Below, piece by piece: positions 37,399 to 45,751 of a stretch of DNA of 64,000 nucleotides. Source of the stretch: Microbulbifer variabilis ATCC 700307 (GTDB lineage Bacteria; Pseudomonadota; Gammaproteobacteria; Pseudomonadales; Cellvibrionaceae); NCBI RefSeq assembly GCF_000380565.1, contig NZ_AQYJ01000026.1, positions 62,001-126,000 on the forward strand, in the 5' to 3' direction. The notes under the pieces are model-generated. The model saw only the letters and a list, made by a program, of their open reading frames with translations, ran no database searches and had not been told where the DNA came from. Every line of letters starts with the position of its first letter. The stretch's first letter is position 1. Position numbers and translations under genes: made by a program.

Positions 37399-38040
37399 AT
37401 GCCAAGTTATGACGATTTCTTAAGCGAATTGGACAACGATATTGAGACGGCCTTCAAAAAGTATAAACTGGATTTCAATACTCAGGAATTTGATATTAAG
37501 AATGGAGTGTATCAAACCGGAATCGACTTTGTATTCAGGGACCCAAATATAATCCTGATGAAAAAGGATGACAAATCCGAAAAAAAAGCGACATATATGA
37601 CCTGGGCTCGTAAATCAGCCGTATCAGTAACTTTAGATAGTAAGAGCCCTCCCTACTTTATGACATCGCACCTTAGCGGCTGCCGAATGACCCTTAAATT
37701 TCACGATGACGCAAGACATAGCGTTACAGTCATGCATGTTGCCGGTGATACTAGTTCAGGGACAACCTGGAATGGTTCTAAACAAAGGGATAAACTGGAA
37801 GAAGAGGTAGATATTCCTGCTCCAGTAAAGCTCGAAAGAAGGCTTTCGGTTACGGGCTTTAAAATGAATGGAGTATCAGGACCCAAAAAGATGAAAAAAG
37901 TACTCGCGAAAGGAGGTACTACCTTCTACGACAGCCTTGCCCGCTGTTTTGGTGTGCGCGGCGAAGATAACAAATGGAGATTCTACGTCCAAAATTTAAA
38001 TAATGACGAACAGGTCATAGGCTTTTTTGAGATTGTATAA
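37399..38040 (+). CDS. Putative BLF1/CNF-like glutamine deamidase (213 aa)
   Basis: No family is obvious at first sight. Residues 86-95 read YFMTSHLSGC: Thr89 stands six residues before Cys95, inside an LSGC motif. His113 follows in TVMHVAGD after a beta hairpin. Burkholderia lethal factor 1 (BLF1, about 211 residues, deamidates eIF4A) has Thr88, an LSGC with Cys94, and His106. Length, motif and position all agree; the hairpin here is six residues longer. LSGC also marks the CNF1 catalytic domain. Predicted as a soluble alpha/beta protein without signal peptide. It is a single gene in an AT-rich stretch, flanked by terminator-like hairpins. No immunity gene is visible. The assignment rests on one motif and size, not on full alignment. 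Confidence 0.55.
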   Translation: MPSYDDFLSELDNDIETAFKKYKLDFNTQEFDIKNGVYQTGIDFVFRDPNIILMKKDDKSEKKATYMTWARKSAVSVTLDSKSPPYFMTSHLSGCRMTLKFHDDARHSVTVMHVAGDTSSGTTWNGSKQRDKLEEEVDIPAPVKLERRLSVTGFKMNGVSGPKKMKKVLAKGGTTFYDSLARCFGVRGEDNKWRFYVQNLNNDEQVIGFFEIV

Positions 38041-38050
38041 CAATATATTT

Positions 38051-38100
38051 ATGCGGTGGCCCAAATTAACATTTTCCCTATTGTTAACTGGCTACCGCAT
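38051..38100 (+). terminator. Long inverted repeat after the deamidase-like gene
   Basis: ATGCGGTGGC pairs with GCTACCGCAT (one mismatch), and inside it TTAACA pairs with TGTTAA, 11 bases after the stop. No T run follows. It is a probable terminator or mRNA-end hairpin. Confidence 0.6.
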
Positions 38101-38220
38101 AATCAAAATCGAATCATCAGGCCTAAAATCGATCAACAAGCCACCTGTATTTAAATAATTTTTTTGTTTTCTCCAGGGCAGACGGAAGGTGCTGCCCCAG
38201 ACAAATAGTTTCCCAAATCT

Positions 38221-38850
38221 CTATTTGTCCAGTGGAACTTCCAGGCCTAACATACGAGGATATTTTGAAAGTACCATGAGTGCGAGCAAGTCATAAACTG
38301 CGTGCCAAATAATCACCCCCAATAAGCTGCCTGTCTGCTGATAAGCAACCCCCAAAACCAATCCAACAACAAATGTCAGCAGGAAATATGTAAATGATGC
38401 CCAATGCAGAAAGGCAAAAATTAGTGAAGCACCCAGCAACCCGATTAAAGGGGAACTGAGCTGTGATAGCCATACCTGTAGAAATCCCCGAAAAAAAATC
38501 TCCTCACAAATACCTGCAACGATAGACAACAGAATAATCTGCGTAGTAGATATTCCTGAGAATAATTGAGTCAGCTGCGCACAGTGGCCGCGCAGCGTAC
38601 AACCGAAAGATGTAGGAGAGCGGGTAAGAATTACAACAGCGGTAAAACTAAATAGTGCCCCACAGGCTCCCCAAACTACTGACAAAAATGGAGAGTCGCC
38701 AGGTATAGGAAGTTCAATACCGGAGAAGCCAATCGCAACAAGGGCAAATAGCAAACCCCCTGCCTCAATCCACATCATGACAGAAAAAATTTGTCTGCTG
38801 CTCAATTTATCCGCTGTCTTCTTAAACACTGAATTTTTGTCTTCCGACAC
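38221..38850 (-). CDS. CPBP-family intramembrane metalloprotease (209 aa)
   Basis: This multi-spanning membrane protein carries the CPBP/Abi motifs: EExxxR (CEEIFFRGF), a second His in FAFLHWAS and the third motif HAVYDLLAL. These Glu and His residues bind the metal in Rce1-like proteases. The frame opens at a TTG (38901) inside the upstream gene. I prefer GTG at 38850, with GGAG eight bases before it and 13 bases after the upstream stop. It is the third gene of the operon with the GDYXXLXY and DUF2157 membrane proteins. In bacteria the family is tied to bacteriocin self-immunity or protein processing; the role here is open. Confidence 0.87.
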   Translation of the reverse strand: MSEDKNSVFKKTADKLSSRQIFSVMMWIEAGGLLFALVAIGFSGIELPIPGDSPFLSVVWGACGALFSFTAVVILTRSPTSFGCTLRGHCAQLTQLFSGISTTQIILLSIVAGICEEIFFRGFLQVWLSQLSSPLIGLLGASLIFAFLHWASFTYFLLTFVVGLVLGVAYQQTGSLLGVIIWHAVYDLLALMVLSKYPRMLGLEVPLDK

Positions 38851-38863
38851 AGGACATGCTCCA

Positions 38864-39406
38864 TCAACCCCCTTGCTCGCCAGCCCGCTCTTCACCAACA
38901 ACAGTTTTAAGGCTTACCTGGCCACTGGGCGCCACCATTAACTCTGCCACCCCCCCTTCTCGCAGATCCTTCTCAAGCTGCAGCGCCTTTTTCTTGGGAG
39001 CAAAGTAAGCCTCTATGCCGTACTTAACACGATAGCTATCGTCATTACCCCAAGGCCTTGTGTTGGATATACGCCCCCTCAGGAATATACCCTCATCGGG
39101 CTTATCAAAACTCGCCGAAGAGAATTCATAAAGTCCTGATGGAGACTTCTTCAGGGAGACATAAACCACCTCTCCCTGGCGCACCTGCCTGCCAGCAGAC
39201 AGTGCCGATTTCTTAATCTCGGAAAAGCCATAGTTCAAGCGGGCGTAATTACCTCGGAACATGGAGCGGGGGTCCACCGGGATAGTCTTAACCCGAATTG
39301 GCTCGCCAGACCAAAGCGGTACCTGAGCCTTCACGTATAGGCCAGCAAGAATCAAAAACTGTACAGCAATCGCTGCAACTAAGGCGAAGAAAACCCCCCT
39401 CTTCAT
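38864..39406 (-). CDS. GDYXXLXY-domain membrane-anchored protein (180 aa)
   Basis: The start is ATG 39406, which overlaps the DUF2157 stop in ATGA; the long upstream extension of this frame is a shadow. One N-terminal membrane anchor (FFALVAAIAVQFLILAGLYV) is followed by the family motif, here RGNYARLNY, after VDPRSMF. A beta-rich periplasmic domain ends the protein. GDYXXLXY proteins nearly always follow DUF2157 membrane proteins, as here; the function is unknown. Confidence 0.88.
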   Translation of the reverse strand: MKRGVFFALVAAIAVQFLILAGLYVKAQVPLWSGEPIRVKTIPVDPRSMFRGNYARLNYGFSEIKKSALSAGRQVRQGEVVYVSLKKSPSGLYEFSSASFDKPDEGIFLRGRISNTRPWGNDDSYRVKYGIEAYFAPKKKALQLEKDLREGGVAELMVAPSGQVSLKTVVGEERAGEQGG

Positions 39407-40719
39407 CGTGCTTCCTCCCTGCCCTGATGGAACTTCCAATACTTGGCCGCCCCCAACAAAAGGCCGGCGAACAGGATGAAAATCAGAGCTGCCCCCAGGT
39501 AATCTCCAATAAGGTCGATATAACGTAACAAGGCGGTGAGCAGTATCGCCACCACTCCAAGGAAGAAATAATGTGAAATACCATCGTGAACCCCGCGATA
39601 TATCAGCCAAATACCACTGCCAATCAAGGCAAAGTTGGCAGCCACCTGCAGGTAAATTGCCAGATCTATATTATCAATGGTAGTTACCAAAGCCAGGACT
39701 CCAGCAAACAAAACAAGGAGGGCACTACTGGATAACAACCTTCGCGTAGGCATTGCCAATACCACGGTTACTGCAGCCATGGCTGCAACCACCAGCCACA
39801 TGGACCACAAATGATCCCAATTCGCTTCAATCAAGGACTCCCAGGGAGATTCAAAGCTGAAAACCAATAAGGTGATCAACGCAAAACGCAAGCACCAAAT
39901 GGAGATTACTGCCGAATAATCCCGAGCTACGGAGGATTGCTTCAAGGCCAACCAATGACTGAATACATACAGCATTACAAACAAGGCAATTGCCACCGGT
40001 AAGCTCTCAGCCTGCAGAGCCAGCTTAAAGCCCTGCTCTTGTATGCGCCAGATCTCCGCCAGTGAGTATTCAATCCAAAGGCCAATGCTTCCCAGTATCA
40101 CCAGCAGCAATAAAACACTCGCCCGTCCACGTAGCAGAACAAAAAGGGAAACAAGAATGAATAACGGAAATAGTGCTGGGTAATATCCCATCACTACCTG
40201 CAGGTAGAACCAAATTAGCGCAAGGATATTGGCTTGTAGCGCTATCCAGGGGCTCCTTGTAATCAGGGCAAATGGGATACAGCCAAGCGCCCACCACAAG
40301 AGCCCATCGGGCATATGCTCACCTAAGTGATAAATCTGGGCGATAAGAATTATCGAGGCACCAAAAAAGAAGTTCCCCAATAGGAAAAGCCCCTCGCCTG
40401 CACGGGGGTTGCGCTTGAAATATACATGCAATGCAGCACACTGGGTCGCGACAGTGAGGGCGATCAAACCTCCCATTCTCAATGCGCGGGGAATCTCATC
40501 CCAGTTGGCGCCTATCAAAGTGATTAATGCCAGGGCAATAAACAAGTAGCCAAGGCCCACCAATACGTTATACCCAAGGGAACGCTGGCGCGCCTTGTGG
40601 TAGTCCACCTCGTAGCGAGCACAGATCAACTCGGCCTGCGCCTCACTGATCAGTCCATCATCTACCCACTCCCCAGTCTCTTGTGCCAGGTCGTGCTTTA
40701 ACAATCGAATCAGTCGCAT
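39403..40719 (-). CDS. DUF2157 membrane protein (438 aa)
   Basis: A cytoplasmic N-terminal segment (about 60 residues, with SEAQAELICARY) precedes about 12 membrane helices. The first has LGYLFIALALITLIGANWDEIP, the DUF2157 signature. ATG 40719 is preferred because AGGA lies about eight bases upstream and the family usually begins here; the frame also opens at GTG 40770 and has an ATG at 40746. It is the first gene of a coupled three-gene operon with GDYXXLXY and CPBP proteins. The function is unknown. Confidence 0.85.
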   Translation of the reverse strand: MRLIRLLKHDLAQETGEWVDDGLISEAQAELICARYEVDYHKARQRSLGYNVLVGLGYLFIALALITLIGANWDEIPRALRMGGLIALTVATQCAALHVYFKRNPRAGEGLFLLGNFFFGASIILIAQIYHLGEHMPDGLLWWALGCIPFALITRSPWIALQANILALIWFYLQVVMGYYPALFPLFILVSLFVLLRGRASVLLLLVILGSIGLWIEYSLAEIWRIQEQGFKLALQAESLPVAIALFVMLYVFSHWLALKQSSVARDYSAVISIWCLRFALITLLVFSFESPWESLIEANWDHLWSMWLVVAAMAAVTVVLAMPTRRLLSSSALLVLFAGVLALVTTIDNIDLAIYLQVAANFALIGSGIWLIYRGVHDGISHYFFLGVVAILLTALLRYIDLIGDYLGAALIFILFAGLLLGAAKYWKFHQGREEAR

Positions 40720-40820
40720 ACCACTATCCTGCGGAAAAGTATCCATCCCGGTGCGATCTACTACTCGCACCCTGAGTCAGCGCTGAGTATCCCTAAAGTC
40801 GCCCTTACCCTCAATGAACA

Positions 40821-40849
40821 GCCGCAGATAGTCAAAGGCTATCTGCGGC
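40821..40849. other. Perfect 11-bp inverted repeat between divergent DUF2157 and ahpC genes
   Basis: GCCGCAGATAG / CTATCTGCGGC with a 7-nt loop. It sits in the 5' region of both neighbours, so it is not an ordinary terminator. On the plus strand it is followed by an AT-rich stretch leading to ahpC. It could be an operator, a 5'-UTR hairpin or the end of an unseen small RNA. Confidence 0.6.
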
Positions 40850-40945
40850 ATTTAAATTGTTAATTTCTATTAAAGTTGACCAACCCATAGCATTTAAACC
40901 ATCAAAGAACACAGACAAACAACGGAATTTCAAAAGGAGCTATCC

Positions 40946-41512
40946 ATGTCCCGTTACATCGAATCCCAACTCAAGCCGTTCAACGCCAAGGCCTATCAAA
41001 ACGGTGAGTTTCACGACGTCAGCGATTCCGATGTCAAAGGCAAGTGGGCTGTATTCTTTTTCTATCCTGCCGACTTCACCTTTGTCTGCCCCACTGAGTT
41101 AGGCGACCTGGCCGACAACTATGAAGAGTTCAAGAAACTGGGTGTTGAGATTTACTCCGTATCCACCGATACCCACTTTACCCATAAAGCGTGGCACGAC
41201 TCTTCCGATACCATCGGAAAAATCCAATACCCGATGATCGGCGATCCCACCGGCACCATTACCCGTAACTTCGGCGTGATGATCGAAGAGGAAGGTATCG
41301 CTGACCGAGGCACCTTTGTGATCGACCCAGAAGGGCGTGTCCAGATCGTTGAGATCACCGCAGGCGGTATTGGGCGTGACGCCAGCGAGCTGCTGCGCAA
41401 GATTAAAGCTGCTCAGTACATCGCAGCACACCCAGGCGAAGTATGTCCAGCTAAATGGAAGGAAGGTGAAGAAACCCTGGCACCATCTCTCGACCTAGTA
41501 GGAAAGATCTAA
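40946..41512 (+). CDS. ahpC: Alkyl hydroperoxide reductase AhpC, typical 2-Cys peroxiredoxin (copy 1)
   Basis: At 188 residues it has the usual AhpC length. The peroxidatic Cys48 lies in [11 protein letters not shown] and the resolving Cys167 in GEVCPAKW near the C-terminus. It reduces hydrogen peroxide and organic peroxides in the cytoplasm, with electrons from AhpF. AAGGAG stands before ATG 40946. It is monocistronic, with a strong terminator behind. It differs from copy 2 at only seven residues (13, 21, 23, 25, 28, 86, 132), although the DNA has many silent differences. Confidence 0.97.
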   Translation: MSRYIESQLKPFNAKAYQNGEFHDVSDSDVKGKWAVFFFYPADFTFVCPTELGDLADNYEEFKKLGVEIYSVSTDTHFTHKAWHDSSDTIGKIQYPMIGDPTGTITRNFGVMIEEEGIADRGTFVIDPEGRVQIVEITAGGIGRDASELLRKIKAAQYIAAHPGEVCPAKWKEGEETLAPSLDLVGKI

Positions 41513-41821
41513 GATTTCCCAAACCCTCACAGGATTGGAACTGGCTTTGCCCACCATTTGGTGGGCATTGTCATTTTTTAACTATTGCGGTGGGCAGGGA
41601 ACGTGCGCGAGAGTCACTGATACAAAGTAAATTAATCACTCTGGTTTCAAATGTCTTTAGACCGCACCACTGTCTCAATAGAAAAACCAGAAGATGAATT
41701 ATTAATAAATATCTGTGTGGCTTGACAGACTGCGAAGGACTGAGAAACATGCAATAAGTTGGCCCTGAACCACCAATAGCCTACACAGCCAGGCAGCGCA
41801 ACATTCTTAGAGCTATTACAT
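41513..41821. other. Intergenic region between convergent ahpC copy 1 and the tandem 2OG oxygenase
   Basis: 309 bases. It holds the ahpC terminator at 41548-41579; the rest is AT-rich, with no supported gene and no clear terminator for the minus-strand gene. Confidence 0.5.
41548..41579 (+). terminator. Rho-independent terminator after ahpC copy 1
   Basis: A perfect 8-bp stem TGCCCACC / GGTGGGCA with an ATTT loop is followed by TTGTCATTTTTT. Confidence 0.92.
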
Positions 41822-43081
41822 TTATAGGTCCATTTGGCAGTATGGAAAAGATAAAAAATAAGTTAATGTGCGTCTCTCCCCACCTTCCATAGCCTGGACA
41901 TAATGAGGGAACCTTGAGCTCAAAGCGACAACCATTGAGTTTTCTTTTGTCTTTAACTCAACCTCAGCATCCCTTAGATAATTCGTATAGGTGTAGCTCC
42001 CTCCCGTATATCCACTGGAGAAATGCAGCACTATCGAGGCATAATAATGTGGATTAGTATCTGTATCCAGATGCTCAGAAATAAAACCTCCTTTTTCTAA
42101 AATAGTAAATTGACACCTTGGCATAATAAACTGATCACTTCCTATAATTTCCTTATAGAAGGCTCTCATTTTTTCTGACAGTAAGACAGAAAGTATTTCT
42201 GGTGCAATTTTTGTATTCATTAATTTGGGTTTATAGTCTTTAAACTGATCATAAACCACCCTGCTAACAAATATTTCATGAGTATCACCAGCATTACTGA
42301 GTGTTACTTTTTCATAGTTAACGTCGCTGGAAATACGCCTTAATATTTGCCACTCTGATTCTGTAAAAGGAATTTCTTTTTTGGGAAAAACCATGGACTG
42401 ATGTAAGAGTTCATGCTTAAAACTCAACAGCTGATCATTATATAAGCAGCTTTCTCGACGAAACCCAAAGTTGTCCGACAAAAAATAAACTAAGGTCTCC
42501 CGATAGCCCTTTGATATCCGAGTCACTTCATGAAGAAGATTACCATCAGTAATTAACATAGCTCCGGGCTCTATATTTATTCTTTTAACTTCATCAGCAA
42601 AATGAAGAATGGTTTCTCCCCCCTGCTGTTGATAGGAATCTATATGCACCACTATTGCAAACTGGTAGCCCAAATGGCTATCTGGCTTGTCTGGATCACC
42701 TTGCATATCAGAGTGCAACCCAACAAAATTCCCCACCTTGAGCCTGTTTACCTGGCATCTTCGAATACACACATTGCCAAACCCGGTTATTCCCTTATAA
42801 AACTGTTGCATCTGCTCATTATTTATAATGAGATCAACTTGCGGCATATAGTTTGAGCAGTCCTCAGGGAGGTCAATATCATTCCTTAGCCTACCAACTA
42901 GAAGATTATGCTTATCTCCAGCATCTCCATCTAAAACCTCCTCATAATCCAGGTTGCTAGCAATGGAATCTATTTCTTTTAACTTATCCTGGGTGAGAGG
43001 ATGTGAATCTAACCTTAGATACAAATACTTATCCTTCTTGAGCTTCTCCCTCAAATCTCCAAAATCAACCGATAGATTCAT
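41822..43081 (-). CDS. Tandem-domain 2OG-Fe(II) oxygenase (419 aa)
   Basis: Two homologous beta-helix domains are fused. Counting from ATG 43081, domain 1 has H123-x-D125 (VGLHSDMQGD), H184 (NLLHEVT) and R194; domain 2 has H337-x-D339 (SEHLDTDTNP), H393 (RFPHYVQA) and R403/R404. Both sets of iron and 2-oxoglutarate ligands look intact. ATG 43081 is preferred because GAGG precedes it; the frame opens earlier with TTG at 43120. Both halves also share openings of the type L-x-x-I-x-S-x-L/V-x-Y-E. It lies on the opposite strand between two ahpC genes. The substrate is unknown; it is distinct from the single-domain oxygenase at 36 kb. Confidence 0.87.
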   Translation of the reverse strand: MNLSVDFGDLREKLKKDKYLYLRLDSHPLTQDKLKEIDSIASNLDYEEVLDGDAGDKHNLLVGRLRNDIDLPEDCSNYMPQVDLIINNEQMQQFYKGITGFGNVCIRRCQVNRLKVGNFVGLHSDMQGDPDKPDSHLGYQFAIVVHIDSYQQQGGETILHFADEVKRINIEPGAMLITDGNLLHEVTRISKGYRETLVYFLSDNFGFRRESCLYNDQLLSFKHELLHQSMVFPKKEIPFTESEWQILRRISSDVNYEKVTLSNAGDTHEIFVSRVVYDQFKDYKPKLMNTKIAPEILSVLLSEKMRAFYKEIIGSDQFIMPRCQFTILEKGGFISEHLDTDTNPHYYASIVLHFSSGYTGGSYTYTNYLRDAEVELKTKENSMVVALSSRFPHYVQAMEGGERRTLTYFLSFPYCQMDL

Positions 43082-43472
43082 CTCATCCTCACTAACCCGC
43101 CTCAAAACCTCTTCGTGCAAAAAAATGCAGAGCGTATTAGTTCAGCCTAGGTTGCCCTTGCTTACATGCCCAATCCGATAAGGCGCCCGCTTAACATTAC
43201 TCTTCCTCTCTCGGCCAACTACTTGACTAACTTTGCACCGTACTACTTGACCTCACCAATCCCTGCCGCCTACAGGCTTTAATTGCCTGAAAGCCACCTG
43301 CTCCCTCCCACCTCGATCTGCCAGCCCCCAGCTATCAGAAGATGCAGATAAATTAAAAATTTTTATCACATACATATATATTAATAATTTTTATCAATGA
43401 ATACGATTCAATAGTATAGATCCCGTTCCCCAAACAACGACTGACAAGACAGTGATGAGTAAGGAGTTATCC
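43082..43472. promoter_or_regulatory. Divergent promoter region before ahpC copy 2
   Basis: 391 bases between the tandem oxygenase and ahpC copy 2. The right half is AT-rich and contains two copies of ATTTTTATCA (near 43357 and 43387) and a possible -10 TATAGAT at 43415-43421. An OxyR-type site would be expected for ahpC, but I cannot align one with confidence. AAGGAG before 43473 is the ribosome-binding site. Confidence 0.4.
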
Positions 43473-44039
43473 ATGTCACGTTACATCGAATCCCAACTAA
43501 AGCCCTTTGACGCCAAGGCTTACCAGAACGGCGACTTCTTCGATATCAGCGACGCCGATGTAAAGGGCAAGTGGGCGGTGTTCTTCTTCTATCCCGCAGA
43601 CTTCACCTTTGTGTGTCCCACCGAACTGGGTGATCTGGCGGATAACTACGAAGAGTTCAAGAAACTGGGAGTGGAGATCTACTCCGTATCCACCGATACC
43701 CATTTCACTCACAAGGCCTGGCACGACGCTTCCGACACTATCGGCAAGATTCAATACCCCATGATTGGCGACCCCACAGGCACCATCACTCGTAACTTTG
43801 GAGTGATGATCGAAGAGGAAGGTATCGCTGACCGCGGCACCTTTGTGATCGACCCCGAAGGCCGTATCCAGATTGTCGAGATAACTGCCGGAGGAATTGG
43901 CCGCGACGCCAGCGAGCTATTGCGCAAGATCAAAGCAGCACAGTACATCGCCGCTCATCCCGGGGAGGTCTGCCCAGCTAAGTGGAAGGAAGGTGAAGAG
44001 ACCTTAGCGCCCTCCCTCGATCTGGTAGGAAAAATTTAA
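43473..44039 (+). CDS. ahpC: Alkyl hydroperoxide reductase AhpC, typical 2-Cys peroxiredoxin (copy 2)
   Basis: At 188 residues, it has peroxidatic Cys48 (FVCPTELGD) and resolving Cys167 (GEVCPAKW). The start at ATG 43473 is chosen by AAGGAG upstream and identity with copy 1; an in-frame ATG lies at 43452. It is followed after 75 bases by ahpF, its dedicated reductase, so this is the canonical ahpCF operon. It shares 181 of 188 residues with copy 1, 2.5 kb upstream. Confidence 0.97.
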   Translation: MSRYIESQLKPFDAKAYQNGDFFDISDADVKGKWAVFFFYPADFTFVCPTELGDLADNYEEFKKLGVEIYSVSTDTHFTHKAWHDASDTIGKIQYPMIGDPTGTITRNFGVMIEEEGIADRGTFVIDPEGRIQIVEITAGGIGRDASELLRKIKAAQYIAAHPGEVCPAKWKEGEETLAPSLDLVGKI

Positions 44040-44057
44040 ACCAAATACCTCTGACCC

Positions 44058-44077
44058 GGCCCACCAACCGGTGGGCC
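44058..44077 (+). terminator. Hairpin between ahpC copy 2 and ahpF
   Basis: A perfect stem GGCCCACC / GGTGGGCC with an AACC loop and no T run after it. Its place suggests partial termination or mRNA processing that would give more ahpC than ahpF transcript. Confidence 0.6.
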
Positions 44078-44114
44078 ACAACCAATCTGAACTAGTTAGA
44101 GAAAGGACACACCG

Positions 44115-45665
44115 ATGTTGGACGCAAACCTGAAAAAACAACTGGACACTTACCTGCAGAATATCGTCAAGCCGATCGAGATTCGTGTGTCCACTGATAA
44201 CAGCGAAAAATCAAAAGAACTGGAAACCCTGGTAGATGAAATCTCCGGGCTCTCTAGCAAGATTACCGCACAACAGGGCCAGGCCAGGCGCACACCAAGC
44301 ATGGCTATCGCCCCTGCTGGAGAGGAACCCCGTGTAAGCTTTGCCGGCATTCCCCTGGGCCACGAATTTACATCATTGGTTTTGGCGCTACTACAAGCTG
44401 GTGGCCACCCCTCCAAGGTGGATCCCGAGCTGTTGGAGCAAGTGCGTAACTTGGAAGGTGAATTTCACTTTGAAACTTACATTTCCCTCTCATGCCAGAA
44501 CTGCCCGGATGTTGTTCAGGCACTGAACCTGATGGCCACCCTTAATCCGAACATCACCCACGAGATGATCGATGGTGGGCTGTTCCAGAAGGAAGTTGAG
44601 CAACGCAATATCATGGCCGTACCTGCGGTCTACCTAAACGGCGAACATTTCGGCCAGGGTAGAATGTCCCTTGAAGAAATTGTCGGCAAACTGGATATCG
44701 GCTCCGCAGAACGCAAAGCTGGAGAATTGAATGAAAAAGCCCCCTACGACCTTCTAGTAGTTGGCGGCGGGCCGGCGGGCGCAGCGGCAGCCATCTACGC
44801 CGCACGTAAAGGCATTCGTACCGGACTGGTAGCCGAACGCTTTGGCGGCCAGGTGATGGACACTGTTGGTATTGAGAACTTTATCTCTGTACCTTACACC
44901 GAGGGCCCCAAGCTCGCAGCCAGCCTGGAGCAGCATGTTAAAGAATATGGTGTAGATATTGTTACCGACCAGCGCGCAGCAAATTTACATCGCAACGAGC
45001 TGGTAGACATTGAACTACAAAGTGGCGCCACCCTATCCAGCCGCTCAGTAATACTGGCCACGGGTGCACGCTGGAGAGAGCTGGGCGTTCCTGGAGAAGC
45101 AGAATACCGCACCAAGGGCGTAGCCTACTGCCCCCACTGCGATGGCCCATTCTTTAAAGGCAAGCGCGTAGCGGTTATTGGCGGCGGCAACTCCGGTATC
45201 GAAGCAGCCATCGATCTTGCCGGAATCGTTGAACACGTCACCGTACTAGAATTTGCCGATAAACTGCGTGCAGATGAAGTATTGGTACGCAAAGCACAGC
45301 TGATGGACAACATCGATATTATTGTCAATGCACAAACCACGGAAGTATTGGGCGATGGCAACAGGGTCAACGGCCTTGCTTACACTGACCGAGAGTCAGG
45401 CGAGAGCAAAAAGCTCGATCTGGCCGGCGTCTTTGTGCAGATTGGCCTGGTACCGAACACGGAATTCCTTAAGGAAACCGATATAGAGATGAACCCTATG
45501 GGTGAGATTGTGATCGACGAGCGCGGAGCAACCTCTATCCCCGGCGTTTACGCCGCTGGTGATGCCACTACCGTACCCTACAAGCAGATTGTAATTTCAA
45601 TGGGTGCAGGGGCTACAGCCGCACTGGGCGCTTTTGATTACTTAATTCGATCTTCAGTTGAGTAA
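44115..45665 (+). CDS. ahpF: Alkyl hydroperoxide reductase subunit F
   Basis: At 516 residues it has the full AhpF layout. The N-terminal double thioredoxin-like domain carries CQNC (C127, C130). The FAD motif [10 protein letters not shown] begins near 217, the redox-active CPHC is C339/C342, and the NAD(P)H motif [10 protein letters not shown] begins near 356. It transfers electrons from NADH through FAD and both disulphide centres to AhpC. AGAAAGGA precedes ATG 44115. It is second in the ahpC-ahpF operon. Confidence 0.97.
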   Translation: MLDANLKKQLDTYLQNIVKPIEIRVSTDNSEKSKELETLVDEISGLSSKITAQQGQARRTPSMAIAPAGEEPRVSFAGIPLGHEFTSLVLALLQAGGHPSKVDPELLEQVRNLEGEFHFETYISLSCQNCPDVVQALNLMATLNPNITHEMIDGGLFQKEVEQRNIMAVPAVYLNGEHFGQGRMSLEEIVGKLDIGSAERKAGELNEKAPYDLLVVGGGPAGAAAAIYAARKGIRTGLVAERFGGQVMDTVGIENFISVPYTEGPKLAASLEQHVKEYGVDIVTDQRAANLHRNELVDIELQSGATLSSRSVILATGARWRELGVPGEAEYRTKGVAYCPHCDGPFFKGKRVAVIGGGNSGIEAAIDLAGIVEHVTVLEFADKLRADEVLVRKAQLMDNIDIIVNAQTTEVLGDGNRVNGLAYTDRESGESKKLDLAGVFVQIGLVPNTEFLKETDIEMNPMGEIVIDERGATSIPGVYAAGDATTVPYKQIVISMGAGATAALGAFDYLIRSSVE

Positions 45666-45680
45666 TGATAATAATTAATA

Positions 45681-45703
45681 GGGGCCAGCAAAAAGCTGGT
45701 CCC
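45681..45703 (+). terminator. Hairpin terminator after ahpF
   Basis: A 9-bp stem GGGGCCAGC / GCTGGTCCC (one G-T pair) with an AAAAA loop lies 15 bases after the stop. The downstream tract is only weakly T-rich. Confidence 0.7.
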
Positions 45704-45751
45704 TAATCAGTAAAAAAGCATTATGCATTGGCCAACAATTGACTGAATAAC

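Noticed and set aside
43380..43430. Possible OxyR site upstream of ahpC copy 2
   Set aside because: ATAG-like words are present, but the four-element spacing of an OxyR site cannot be aligned by eye.
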